DNA from: Streptomyces sp. TLI_053
Lineage (GTDB): Bacteria; Actinomycetota; Actinomycetes; Streptomycetales; Streptomycetaceae
DNA: 64,000 nucleotides
Direction of reading: 5' to 3'
NCBI RefSeq assembly: GCF_900105395.1
Contig: NZ_LT629775.1
Coordinates: 2,684,501 to 2,748,500 of the forward strand
Made by a program: the position numbers and the translations under genes. Below are positions 45,732 through 53,732 of this stretch, piece after piece (positions within the stretch are counted from its first letter, which is position 1; every line of letters begins with the position of its first letter). The notes beneath the pieces were generated by a model, which was not told the origin of the DNA, made no database searches, and saw only the letters and a list, made by a program, of their open reading frames with translations.

Positions 45732-46157
45732 GTGGACGTGCACATTTCCGTGATCGGTGGGGAGACCGGTCGGGCGAACGGTTCGGGCACCGCCGCGGAG
45801 GCCGAGTCGCTCACGGACTGGCTCCGGGGGGAACCGGGCCTGACGCGGGTCACCCTGACCGGGCGTGCGCCCGCGCCCGGGGAGATGGGCTCGGTCCTGG
45901 ACGCCGTCACCGTCGCCCTGGGCGCCGGCGGCGCGCTCTCGGTGCTCGCCTCCTCGCTGCGGGTCTGGTTCGCCCAGCCCAGGCGCAGCGACGTGCGTCT
46001 GAAGATCCGTCGGACCGACGGCGGGACGCTGGAGCTCGACGCCAAGCGGGTGCGCGCCGGGGACCTGGAGGACCTCCTGCGCTCTGCGCTGGAGGGCTCC
46101 GCATCGGAGGCGTCTTCGCCCGAGGCCCCGGAGCCGTCCGGCCCCGAGCAGGGCTGA
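45732..46157 (+). CDS. EACC1 (effector-associated constant component 1)
   Basis: 141 residues from the GTG at 45732 with GGGGGG upstream (a TTG at 45717 is possible). The blocks LTDWLRGEPGLTRVTLTGRA, PAPGEMGSVLDAVTVALGAG, LASSLRVWFAQPRRSDVRL and DAKRVRAGDLEDLLRSAL are those of the EACC1 family, with one membrane-proximal hydrophobic helix (~57-77). EACC1 is the constant partner of caspase or trypsin effectors in NTP-dependent conflict systems of multicellular bacteria; its molecular role is not known. First gene of the operon with the caspase-TPR gene (1 bp gap) and the Clp-N/AAA gene. Confidence 0.92.
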   Translation: MDVHISVIGGETGRANGSGTAAEAESLTDWLRGEPGLTRVTLTGRAPAPGEMGSVLDAVTVALGAGGALSVLASSLRVWFAQPRRSDVRLKIRRTDGGTLELDAKRVRAGDLEDLLRSALEGSASEASSPEAPEPSGPEQG

Positions 46158-46158
46158 G

Positions 46159-47478
46159 GTGCGCCTGCCGGACCCCTTGCGGTCCCGGATCGTGCTGGTC
46201 GGCGCGAGCACGTACACGGACCCGGACCTGCCGGACCTCCCGGCGGTCCGGGCCACCGTGGCCGACCTGGCGGCCGTGTTCACCGACCCGGACCACGGGG
46301 TCGTCCCGGAGGACCACTGCACCGTCCTCCTCGACGACGCCGACCTCGGCCGGGTCGGCCGGAAGCTGCGCGAGGCCGCCCGGGCCGCCGAGGACCTGCT
46401 GCTGGTCTACTTCACCGGCCACGGACTGGTCGGCGGCCGCCGGCACGACCTCTACCTCGCGCTGCCCGACAGCGAGTACGGCGACCCGGACTTCACCTCG
46501 ATCGAGTACGACAAGCTGCGCGGCACCGTGCTCAACAGCCGCGCCACCACCAAGATCATCGTGCTGGACTGCTGCTTCTCCGGCCGCGCCGTCACCGGCA
46601 CCATGGCCGCCGGCCCCAGCACCATCAACCGACTGGAAGTCTCCGGCACCTACGTGCTGACCTCCGCCCAGCGCGACCAGGTCTCGCTCTCCCCGCCCGG
46701 CGAGGACCACACCGCCTTCTCCGGACGGCTCATCCGGCTGCTGCGCGAGGGCATGGCCGGCGGCCCGGAATACCTCACCATCGACGACCTCTACCAGCGC
46801 CTCGTCAGCCTGATGGTCGCCGAGGGCCTGCCCGTCCCCCTCAACAGCACCACCGAGAACGCCAACCTGATCGCCCTCGGCCACAACCGGATCTACGCCG
46901 ACAACGTCGCCCCCGCACTGCGCGAGCGGCAGGTGGCCGCCGAACAGCAGGCCCTGGAGGGCGACTGGGCCGGCGCCGCCGCCTCCCTCCAAGGGGTACT
47001 CGAGGAGCAGACCCGCCTCCTCGGCGCCGAACACGAGGACACCCTGCGCTGCCGCCGCGCCCACGCCCACTGCGTCGGCGGCGCCGGCGACCCGGCCGAA
47101 GCCGCCCGGCTGCTGCGCCCCCTCCCCGCCGTCCACGCCCGCCTGCTCGGCAAGGACCACCCGGAGACCCTGCACACCCGCCAGTTCCTCGCCGTCAACC
47201 TCGGCGAGGCCGGCCACCGGACGGAGGCGATCGCCGTGCTCCGGGTCCTCCTGGCCGACCGCAGCCGCCTCCTCGGCAGCGAACACGAGGACACCCTGCG
47301 CACCCGGCACATGCTGGCCCGCAACCTCGCGCTGACTGGGGCCGAGGAGGAGGCGACGGCGCTGCTGCGGCAGCTCGTCGCGGAACGCGACCGGGTGCTG
47401 GGGACGCAGCACCCGCACACGGTGCGGGCGCGGAAGGAGCTGGCGGTGCTGGAGCGGGGTGCGCGGCATGGGGTTTGA
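46159..47478 (+). CDS. Caspase-like protease fused to TPRs
   Basis: 439 residues from a GTG one base after the EACC1 stop. Caspase/metacaspase (C14) domain at ~5-240: His in LLVYFTGHGLVGG (His88) and Cys in KIIVLDCCFSGRAV (Cys139, next to Cys138), with YVLTSAQRDQVSLSPPGEDH after it. The C-terminal ~180 residues are three TPR_12-type repeats, each ending in motifs like RLLGAEHEDTLRCRR, RLLGKDHPETLHTRQ and RLLGSEHEDTLRTRH. These repeats usually carry regulatory or adaptor contacts. Cytosolic. In such systems the caspase is thought to be released on invasion and to kill or arrest the cell. The next gene starts inside its last codons. Confidence 0.94.
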   Translation: MRLPDPLRSRIVLVGASTYTDPDLPDLPAVRATVADLAAVFTDPDHGVVPEDHCTVLLDDADLGRVGRKLREAARAAEDLLLVYFTGHGLVGGRRHDLYLALPDSEYGDPDFTSIEYDKLRGTVLNSRATTKIIVLDCCFSGRAVTGTMAAGPSTINRLEVSGTYVLTSAQRDQVSLSPPGEDHTAFSGRLIRLLREGMAGGPEYLTIDDLYQRLVSLMVAEGLPVPLNSTTENANLIALGHNRIYADNVAPALRERQVAAEQQALEGDWAGAAASLQGVLEEQTRLLGAEHEDTLRCRRAHAHCVGGAGDPAEAARLLRPLPAVHARLLGKDHPETLHTRQFLAVNLGEAGHRTEAIAVLRVLLADRSRLLGSEHEDTLRTRHMLARNLALTGAEEEATALLRQLVAERDRVLGTQHPHTVRARKELAVLERGARHGV

Positions 47479-48907
47479 GAGGTTCAACACCGCTGCACGA
47501 CGGGTTCTCGTCCTGGCGAAGGAAGAGGCCGGGGCGCAGGGCTACACCTACATCGACTCCGGACACCTGCTGCTGGCCCTCCTGCGCGACGAGGGCAGCC
47601 CCGCCCAGCAGGCCCTCGCGGCCCTCGGGGTGTCACTCGAACGCGCCCGGACACGGGTGGGACGACTCAGTGACGTGCCGGTCCTCGTCAACGCTCCCCT
47701 CCAATACAGCTCCAGGGCCCAGATGGCTCTGGACCATTCCGCCGAGGAGGCTACGAAGCTCGGCAGCGTCCGCATCGGCCCCGAACACCTGCTACTTGCG
47801 CTCGTGCGGTCGAACAATGGCCAAGCAATGGAGATGCTGCAGTCCTTCGGGCTCAACGGCGATCAGGTACGCCTCCAGGTGATCACCGCTATGACACGGC
47901 CGGTCGCTGCGCGCGCAGTTCTTCCCGACCCACCGTCCGAGCTGAGCCAGAACCTCAGCCTGTCCGCCGAGACCGGAGGGCCCGACGACGTGGTCGGCCG
48001 TCGACCGGACATCGCTGCGCGCGCAGTTCTTCCGGACTCACTGTCCGAGCTGAGCCAGAACCTCAGCCTGTCCGCCGAGACCGGCAGGCCCGCAGACGTG
48101 GTCGGCCGTCGACCGGACATCGATCTCGTCCTCCAAGTACTCAGCCGACGGGCCCGCAACGTCGCACTGCTGGTGGGTGATCCCGGGGTGGGGAAGACCA
48201 GCGTCGCGGTCGGGCTCGCCCAGGCCGTCGCCCGGGGCGAGGTGCCCGAGCGGTTCCGGGGCCGGACCGTGCTCCGCCTCGACGTCACCGCGCTGTTCAC
48301 CGACCCCCGGCACCACGGGCGCTTCACCGAGGTGATGGCCGAACTGGTGGGCGACATCCTCCGGTCCTCGGGCCTCGTCCTCTTCCTCGACAACGCCCTC
48401 TCCGTCGTCCGCACCCGGGAGGGGCAGGCCGAGGCGCTGGCCTTCTTCCGGCCGGTGTTCGACGTGCCCGGCATCTCCGTGGTCGCGGCCGCCGGATCCG
48501 CCGACCACCGGCGGTGGGAGCGGGACTCGGGGCTCGACCGGAGGATCCAGCCGGTACCGGTGGCCGAACCGACGCCCGAGGACGTCCTGCAGATCCTGCG
48601 CGACGCCCGGCAGCGGCTCGTCGACCACCACGAGGTCGTGATCACCGACGAGGCGTTGGCGGCGGCCGCCCGGCTCGCGCACGGATATCTCCCCGGACAC
48701 GCCCTGCCCGGCGCCGCGATCGACCTGCTGGACGAGGCGAGCGCGCACGTCCGCTCCGGGCCGGTGGCTCCCGGCACCACGCCGAGCGTCACCGAGGACG
48801 CGGTGACCCGGACCGCCGGCACGTCGGCCGCCCTCCCGGTCGCTCCCCGCCCGCCGGTGCTCTCCCCACCCGTCCCGCACGACCCGACCGTCTGGGCCAT
48901 GAGCTGA
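47468..48907 (+). CDS. Clp-N domain plus single AAA+ module, Walker B Glu replaced
   Basis: 479 residues from an ATG that overlaps the caspase gene by 11 bp. Two Clp_N repeats (FNTAARRVLVLAKEEAGAQG, ~5-70; QYSSRAQMALDHSAEEATKL, ~79-145) as in ClpC/ClpB. Then a 36-residue linker duplicated in tandem (147-182 and 183-218), then an AAA+ D1-like module: VVGRRPDIDLVLQVLSRRAR, Walker A GDPGVGKTSVA (~237-247), Walker B LVLFLDNALSVV (~303-314). ClpC has FIDEL at this place; here Glu is Asn, so ATP binding without normal hydrolysis is expected. There is no D2 module and no ClpP-binding loop. It looks like a ClpC-derived sensor for the caspase system, not an unfoldase. Confidence 0.9.
   Translation: MGFERFNTAARRVLVLAKEEAGAQGYTYIDSGHLLLALLRDEGSPAQQALAALGVSLERARTRVGRLSDVPVLVNAPLQYSSRAQMALDHSAEEATKLGSVRIGPEHLLLALVRSNNGQAMEMLQSFGLNGDQVRLQVITAMTRPVAARAVLPDPPSELSQNLSLSAETGGPDDVVGRRPDIAARAVLPDSLSELSQNLSLSAETGRPADVVGRRPDIDLVLQVLSRRARNVALLVGDPGVGKTSVAVGLAQAVARGEVPERFRGRTVLRLDVTALFTDPRHHGRFTEVMAELVGDILRSSGLVLFLDNALSVVRTREGQAEALAFFRPVFDVPGISVVAAAGSADHRRWERDSGLDRRIQPVPVAEPTPEDVLQILRDARQRLVDHHEVVITDEALAAAARLAHGYLPGHALPGAAIDLLDEASAHVRSGPVAPGTTPSVTEDAVTRTAGTSAALPVAPRPPVLSPPVPHDPTVWAMS
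47906..48121 (+). repeat. Exact-frame 108-bp tandem duplication inside the Clp-N/AAA gene
   Basis: Copies at 47906-48013 and 48014-48121 differ at only a few bases and encode AARAVLPDxxSELSQNLSLS...VVGRRPDI twice. Near-identity at synonymous sites shows the duplication is recent; frame is kept. Confidence 0.93.
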
Positions 48908-49007
48908 ACCGCCGCCAGGCCCGTCCAGGTCGCCCTACCGCGGATCGTGGCCGGCCGCACCGCAAGTACGCTCGGGCGATGCTGCTCCCCGCGTCCCGCG
49001 CACCCGT

Positions 49008-49715
49008 CTGCCCGTTGCCGACCGACCGGCCATCGACACGCCGTTCGGCCGGCTGACCTTCGCCACGACCGTCGGGACCAGGAACCTTCCGCCGGAGCCC
49101 GACGAGCTGTTCCAACTGCCGGGTCACCGCCTGCTCGCCCGCTGGGCCACTCCCGAGGCTCGCGTCGAGCTGCTCCTCACCCCGCACGACCCCGAGCTCG
49201 ACCCCGCGACCTGGGGACCGCTGACCGACTGCCGCGCGGCGGTCTGGCGGATCGACGCCCTCGCGCCGCTCGGGCGGGTGCGGTTCTCGGCCGAGCTGCC
49301 GGTGCCGCTCCCGGAGGGTGCCGACTGGGGGTACGACGGAGGGCAGGCACTGGCGGCGATCACGGTCGAGGACGACGAGACCCGGCTCACCGTCGGGGGC
49401 AACGACGAGGAGGCGATCTGCTGGGCCGCCGAGGCGCGAGAGGTGCCCCGGCGGTGGGCCGCACTGATCGACGAGCCGTACCGGTCTTCGTCCGGCGCGT
49501 GGGGCGTGGACTACGGGCCCTCCCCCGGCATGTCCTGGACGCTGCCCCCGCTGGCGGCCGGTGAGCACTGTGAACTCCCGGTGGTGGCCGCCTGGGCCCC
49601 GGCCGCCGATGACAGCGCGAACACCTGGTACGCCGTCATGCCGTCGCCGACGGTGCTGCTCCGTCAGGCCGCCGCCGGTGCGGCGACGCGGGCCGACGCT
49701 CCGGACGGCGGCTGA
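49008..49715 (+). CDS. Hypothetical protein with unresolved start
   Basis: The frame ending at 49715 has clear coding character from about 49010 (PAIDTPFGRLTFATTVGTRN, LFQLPGHRLLARWATPEARV, DCRAAVWRIDALAPLGRVRF) to the end (SPGMSWTLPPLAAGEHCELP and WYAVMPSPTVLLRQ), but the first ATG/GTG/TTG in frame is the GTG at 49278, which would cut off ~90 residues. An ATG at 48979 is in another frame. Either the start is non-standard, or a one-base indel near 48985-49010 has broken the gene. The 5' limit given is approximate. No family recognised; soluble, no signal peptide. Confidence 0.55.
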   Translation: MPVADRPAIDTPFGRLTFATTVGTRNLPPEPDELFQLPGHRLLARWATPEARVELLLTPHDPELDPATWGPLTDCRAAVWRIDALAPLGRVRFSAELPVPLPEGADWGYDGGQALAAITVEDDETRLTVGGNDEEAICWAAEAREVPRRWAALIDEPYRSSSGAWGVDYGPSPGMSWTLPPLAAGEHCELPVVAAWAPAADDSANTWYAVMPSPTVLLRQAAAGAATRADAPDGG

Positions 49716-49762
49716 TCGCGCGGCCTGTGCCGCGACGACGACGGCGCCGTGGAGGTGTGGAC

Positions 49763-50092
49763 CTACTCCAGCTCCAGCGCCTCCCAGGCGAAGCCCTCGC
49801 CCCAGCCCGGCTCGTGGCGGGCCCAGGCGGCCATAGCGACGATCACGGGCTCGGGAGCGTCGAGCTTCACCTGGAAGTGCCGGTCGGCGCCGCCGTCCCG
49901 GTACTCGAAGGAGTACTCGCCCCCGCGCTCGTGCCACACCTGCACATAGACGTCGGGCTCGCCGGGTATCCGCTCGACCACCAGAAAGCGGTCCCGCCTG
50001 CCCCCGATCCGCCGCACCAGCCCGGCCAACGCCTCGACGTCCGGCCGGGAGTGGTCCCGGTCGTCTTCCGTCCGCACCGTGATCTCCAGCAT
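49763..50092 (-). CDS. Small hypothetical protein
   Basis: 109 residues from the ATG in MLEITVRTEDDRDHSRPDVE. Pattern: N-terminal strand-helix (VEALAGLVRRIGGRRDRFLV), then strands VYVQVWHERGGEYSFEYRDG and FQVKLDAPEPVIVAMAAWAR, ending GWGEGFAWEALELE. This resembles small proteins found next to toxins or nucleases in Streptomyces, but I cannot name it. Convergent with the gene ending at 49715 and downstream of two strong hairpins. Confidence 0.75.
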   Translation of the reverse strand: MLEITVRTEDDRDHSRPDVEALAGLVRRIGGRRDRFLVVERIPGEPDVYVQVWHERGGEYSFEYRDGGADRHFQVKLDAPEPVIVAMAAWARHEPGWGEGFAWEALELE

Positions 50093-50199
50093 GAACCGGA
50101 TCCTGGCACGCGCCACTGACAACGCCTCCGGAGGCGGGGAGCCACCAGGGACGGCGCCGCCACCCCCACCCCGGAGGTGCGGGGACGAGTCGAGCCGCC

Positions 50200-50236
50200 C
50201 CGCACAGGAAGTCGGTGCCACCGACTTCCTGTGCGG
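50200..50236. terminator. Terminator with 17-bp arms
   Basis: CCGCACAGGAAGTCGGT (50200-50216), loop GCC, complement 50220-50236. Lies beyond the lipoprotein stop on the minus strand and upstream of the gene starting at 50092. Confidence 0.8.
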
Positions 50237-50260
50237 CGGATCCGTGGATCCCCGAGCCCG

Positions 50261-50303
50261 GAACGCCCCTCCGCCGCAGGGAGCCTGCGGCGGAGGGGCG
50301 TTC
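50261..50303. terminator. Terminator with 20-bp arms
   Basis: Perfect 20-bp arms (50261-50280 and 50284-50303) with loop GAG, 18 bp past the lipoprotein stop codon at 50322. With 50200-50236 it makes a tandem terminator. Confidence 0.9.
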
Positions 50304-50321
50304 GGTCGGCGGGGATCCGGG

Positions 50322-51974
50322 TCAGCCCTTCGGGGCCGCCGGGGTGGGCAGGGTTCCGGTGAGGAGGGGCCACTCGCGGTGGAAGGGCGGGAGGGGGAGC
50401 CTGCCCTCGATCAGCGGGGTGCCGAAGATCTTGAGGTGGGCGAGGAGGGCGCCGTTGAGGTCGATGCCGCCGACCAGACCCCAGCTGCCCTGGATCCGGG
50501 GCGCGCCGCCGGGGACGTCCACGGCGAGGGAACCGTCGGCCTTGGCCTGGAGGTAGGGGGCGACGGTGGCCTCGACGCCGACCGCGTCGTAGAGGCCGAC
50601 GCTGACCTCGGTGCCGAGGGTGGCGCGGACGGAGGCCTTGCCGTCGAGACGGACGTGGACCGGGGACACCTTGGTGTCGGGGGCGTCGGCGGAGGAGGTC
50701 CAGCCCCGGCCGCCGCCGGTCCAGTCCGCGCGGACCGCCCAGGTGCCGGTCGCCTCCTGCTCGGCCTCGACGTGGACCTGGCCGTCGGCGCCGACCTCCA
50801 GGTAGCAGGTGAGGGCCAGGTTGACGACGACCGGCAGCCCGGCGACGGTCAGCACCGGGCTGGCCTGGAGCTTGGCGAAGGGGACGCGGACCGGTGCGGC
50901 GGTGGCGCGGGCGAAGTCGCCGGTGACCTTCCAGTGGGCGCGGGCGCCGAGGTCGAAGCCGATGGAGGCGGTGCGCGGGGTGCCGACGCCGGCGCCGTGG
51001 TAGGCGAAGCGCACTGTCGGGTGGAGGGCGAGTTCGCCGCCGGCCTCGGCGGTGGCGCCGCCGGGCAGCGGGATCGGGGCCCTGGCGTTGACCTCCAGGG
51101 TCCCGGACGCCTCCGCCTTGGTGGTGCCGTTCTCCCGGCCGACGGTGGCCGTGACGTCCTTGACCAGCGGGGTGACCTTGATCGCCCTGGGGTCGACGGG
51201 GACCGTGCCGTCGGCCTCGGCGGCGCCCAGCAGTTCGGGCAGGGTGGCGGGGCGGGTGGCGAGGCTCAGGGTGTTGCCGGCGCCGGGGTGCACGGCGGTG
51301 ACGGCGAGGAGCGCGCCCTGAGGGGCGGCGTCGGTGGGCGGGCTGGCGAGCAGGCGCCCGGGCTGGACGGCCTGGGTGGGGGCGGGGACGGTGGAGGGCG
51401 AGGACGTGGCGGGGCCGGGAGCGGGAGCGGAGGCGGCAGCCGAGGCGGGAGCCGAGGACGCGGCGGGGGCGGCGGGGGCGGCTGATGCGGCTGACGGGGA
51501 CAGGACGGCGGTGCCGGCGGCCGGGTCGTAGGCGGTGAGCCGTAGGTCGGTGGCCGCTGCCGGGGTGGCGGCCGAGCCGTCGGTCGACGGGGTGCCGACG
51601 GCTACCGTCTGCGCACCGGGCTGCGCGGCCGTGACCGGCAGCGGGGCGGGGCCCGTCGGCGACGCCACGGCAGCGGCGGCCGGGGCGGAGGGGGCCGGGG
51701 GCGCGGCGGTGGAGGATCCGCCGGGGGCCGGAGCGGTCGCCTTGCCGGCGGGACGGGCGGTGGCGGCCGCCGAGGCGTGCGCGGCCGGGGATCCACCGGA
51801 CGCGGGGGCCGCCGGGTCAGCCGCGCCGGCGGCGGCGACCGGGACGGCGGAAGGCACGTCGAGGGTGACCGAAGCGGCCCGTCCGTCACCGGACGCGGGC
51901 CCGCAGGCGGCGACGCCGAGCAGGAGCAGGGAGGCGAGGGCAGGCCGGACGGCCGGGACGAGAGGACTCTTCAC
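50322..51974 (-). CDS. Large Ala/Pro-rich lipoprotein
   Basis: 550 residues from the GTG at 51974; the frame is open to 52097 but the signal peptide fixes the start (VRPALASLLLLGVAAC, lipobox VAAC). Residues ~30-240 are low-complexity Ala/Pro/Ser. The rest (~245-545) is a beta-rich extracytoplasmic domain: TLEVNARAPIPLPGG, LALTCYLEVGADGQVHVEAE, VSVGLYDAVGVEATVAPYLQ, PRIQGSWGLVGGIDLNGALL. It looks like a bilayer- or wall-facing beta sheet with a long spacer. No family known to me. Divergent from the NTF2-like gene. Confidence 0.75.
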   Translation of the reverse strand: MKSPLVPAVRPALASLLLLGVAACGPASGDGRAASVTLDVPSAVPVAAAGAADPAAPASGGSPAAHASAAATARPAGKATAPAPGGSSTAAPPAPSAPAAAAVASPTGPAPLPVTAAQPGAQTVAVGTPSTDGSAATPAAATDLRLTAYDPAAGTAVLSPSAASAAPAAPAASSAPASAAASAPAPGPATSSPSTVPAPTQAVQPGRLLASPPTDAAPQGALLAVTAVHPGAGNTLSLATRPATLPELLGAAEADGTVPVDPRAIKVTPLVKDVTATVGRENGTTKAEASGTLEVNARAPIPLPGGATAEAGGELALHPTVRFAYHGAGVGTPRTASIGFDLGARAHWKVTGDFARATAAPVRVPFAKLQASPVLTVAGLPVVVNLALTCYLEVGADGQVHVEAEQEATGTWAVRADWTGGGRGWTSSADAPDTKVSPVHVRLDGKASVRATLGTEVSVGLYDAVGVEATVAPYLQAKADGSLAVDVPGGAPRIQGSWGLVGGIDLNGALLAHLKIFGTPLIEGRLPLPPFHREWPLLTGTLPTPAAPKG

Positions 51975-52397
51975 CGGGGCTCTTTCAGCGGCGTGTTCCA
52001 CACGGGCGGCGGCGCACGGACGGTGCCCGCCCGCCCGGGAACGAGGGTGGGTGGTGGCAAAGGGGAGAGCGGCCCGCACGGCCGCGCGGATCGTCATGTT
52101 ACTGACGAGAAATCAGGTTGTCGAAGACATGTCCGACTGGTGAACGGCGCCCCGATCGTGCCTCAAGGACTGCTCCACCAAGGGTGGTTGGTGCACGTTC
52201 GGTGTCCGAACACCGCCGTTCGGCGGGGGCGGCGCGGTTCGCAATCCACCACTCGGCGGGGCCTCTCCCCCGCCGGTGGACGGGGCCCGGAGAGGCCGTC
52301 GGCATTCCCCGCCGGGAATTGTCGGGCCTCCGTCGACCGCCCAGGATGGGCGGCACAGGAGAGCCGCGAGAGCCACCAGGGGAACGAGGAAGGCACC
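51975..52397. promoter_or_regulatory. Divergent control region, lipoprotein and NTF2-like genes
   Basis: 423 bp without a gene. 52090-52200 is less GC-rich (CATGTTACTGACGAGAAATC) and is the likely promoter area for the lipoprotein. The dyad at 52304-52319 belongs to the NTF2-like gene. Confidence 0.5.
52304..52319. promoter_or_regulatory. Operator ATTCCC-N4-GGGAAT, copy 1
   Basis: ATTCCCCGCCGGGAAT, 79 bp before the NTF2-like start. The same dyad stands before the XRE/MmyB gene (53669-53684), differing by one base. Confidence 0.75.
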
Positions 52398-52874
52398 ATG
52401 AGCACGAAGACCGACACCGCCGCAGGCACCGACACCGACGCAGGTGCCGGCACCGGCACCGGCACCGCCCAGCGGATCGCCGATCGCTACGTCGCGCTCT
52501 GGAACGAGCCCGACCCGGACCGGCGGCGGCGGGCGATCGAGGAGCTGTGGGCGGCGGACTGCGTCCACCTGCTCCAGCCGCCCGAGGACATGCGCGAGCG
52601 AGCGGCCGAACTCGGCTTCGCGGACACCGTGCTGGAGGCGCGTGGCCATGACGCACTGGAGCGACGGGTGGCGCGGGCGCACCAGGAGTTCGTGGCCGAC
52701 GGCGGCTACGCCTTCCGCGGGCAGGGCGAGGCGATCCGGGTCGGCGACGCCGTCAAGCTCACCTGGGTGATGGTGCGTCCGGGCGAGGCGGAGGTGCTCG
52801 GCGGCGGGGTGGAGGTGCTGGTACTGGACGAGGGCGGCCGGATCGCGACCGACTACCAGTTCCCCGGGCTCTGA
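52398..52874 (+). CDS. SnoaL/NTF2-like protein
   Basis: 158 residues from an ATG with GAGGAAGG upstream. After a Thr/Asp/Gly-rich N-terminal arm, the NTF2-like cone fold is seen: AQRIADRYVALWNEPDPDRR, IEELWAADCVHLLQPPEDM, ARAHQEFVADGGYAFRGQGE, VKLTWVMVRPGEAEVLGGGV, GGRIATDYQFPGL. Members are small enzymes (isomerases, cyclases) or binding proteins; no catalytic residue can be fixed here. Its 3' end overlaps the convergent XRE/MmyB gene by 22 bp, and both carry the same operator. Confidence 0.85.
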   Translation: MSTKTDTAAGTDTDAGAGTGTGTAQRIADRYVALWNEPDPDRRRRAIEELWAADCVHLLQPPEDMRERAAELGFADTVLEARGHDALERRVARAHQEFVADGGYAFRGQGEAIRVGDAVKLTWVMVRPGEAEVLGGGVEVLVLDEGGRIATDYQFPGL

Positions 52875-53632
52875 TCCCCCGGCTCCAACTCCGCATAGGC
52901 ACGCAGGGCGGCGGCCGTCGGCTCGTCGACCGGCAGGAACGCCTCCAGTCGCAGTTCGGCGAGCGTGACGTCGACGGCGGTGGCGAACGTGGTCACCGTG
53001 GTCATCAGGTGCAACTCGCCGTACGGGCTGCGCAGATGGAGCGGAACGGCGAACCCCAACGGATCCCGGGCGGGCGGGGACTCGTCCAACGGCGGCACAT
53101 AACCCGCCAGTTCGTCGTGCAGCTCGGTCAGGCGGGAGGTGGCCGCCAGGACGTGCCGGGACCACGCCGCGAAGTTGACGATCCTCGGGGCGAGCCCGGC
53201 CGGGTGAAGGGCGAGCCGGTAGGCGTTCGCACCCCGGCCGAGCAGCTCCGGTGCGATCCCCTCGGTCAGCAGTCCGAGCGCGGCGTTGGCGGCGACGATG
53301 TCGCCCCGGCCGTCCACCACCACGGCGGGATAAGGGAGATGGCCCTCCAGGATGTGACCGAGGGCGGACCGGACGGGCGCCAGCTCGGGCCCGTCGAGCG
53401 GGCACTCCGCGTACACGGGGGCATAACCGGCCGACAGCAGGAGCTCGTTGCGTTCGCGCAGCGACAGGTCGAGCGACTCGGCGAGCCGGACGACCATGCC
53501 GCGCCCGGGCGCCGACCGCCCCGACTCCATGAAGCTGAGGTGGCGCTGGGTAGTACCCGCCCGACCGGCAAGCTCGAGCTGGCTGAGACGGCGTCCGGTG
53601 CGGCGCTCTCGGAGCGTACTGGGGAAGTCCAC
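52853..53632 (-). CDS. XRE/MmyB-type regulator of the NTF2-like gene
   Basis: 259 residues from a GTG. HTH at ~3-60 (LRERRTGRRLSQLELAGRAG, TTQRHLSFMESGRSAPGRGM), then the MmyB ligand domain (~75-245: PAVVVDGRGDIVAANAALGL, LHPAGLAPRIVNFAAWSRHV, DPLGFAVPLHLRSPYGELHL). It is convergent with the NTF2-like gene and both have an ATTCCC-N4-GGGAAT dyad upstream, which makes the regulator-target pair unusually clear. Confidence 0.92.
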   Translation of the reverse strand: MDFPSTLRERRTGRRLSQLELAGRAGTTQRHLSFMESGRSAPGRGMVVRLAESLDLSLRERNELLLSAGYAPVYAECPLDGPELAPVRSALGHILEGHLPYPAVVVDGRGDIVAANAALGLLTEGIAPELLGRGANAYRLALHPAGLAPRIVNFAAWSRHVLAATSRLTELHDELAGYVPPLDESPPARDPLGFAVPLHLRSPYGELHLMTTVTTFATAVDVTLAELRLEAFLPVDEPTAAALRAYAELEPGDQSPGNW

Positions 53633-53668
53633 GACAGCCAGTTGTAGCCGGATCGGGGCCGCCGGGCC

Positions 53669-53684
53669 ATTCCCCGGCGGGAAT
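53669..53684. promoter_or_regulatory. Operator ATTCCC-N4-GGGAAT, copy 2
   Basis: ATTCCCCGGCGGGAAT, 37 bp before the XRE/MmyB GTG. The dyad extends outward to 11-bp arms (GGGCCATTCCC at 53664-53674, complement 53679-53689). Autoregulation is likely. Confidence 0.78.
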
Positions 53685-53732
53685 GGCCCGGTGAACTCTC
53701 GGGACGAGGGCTCATCCCGGCCGGACGCCTCG

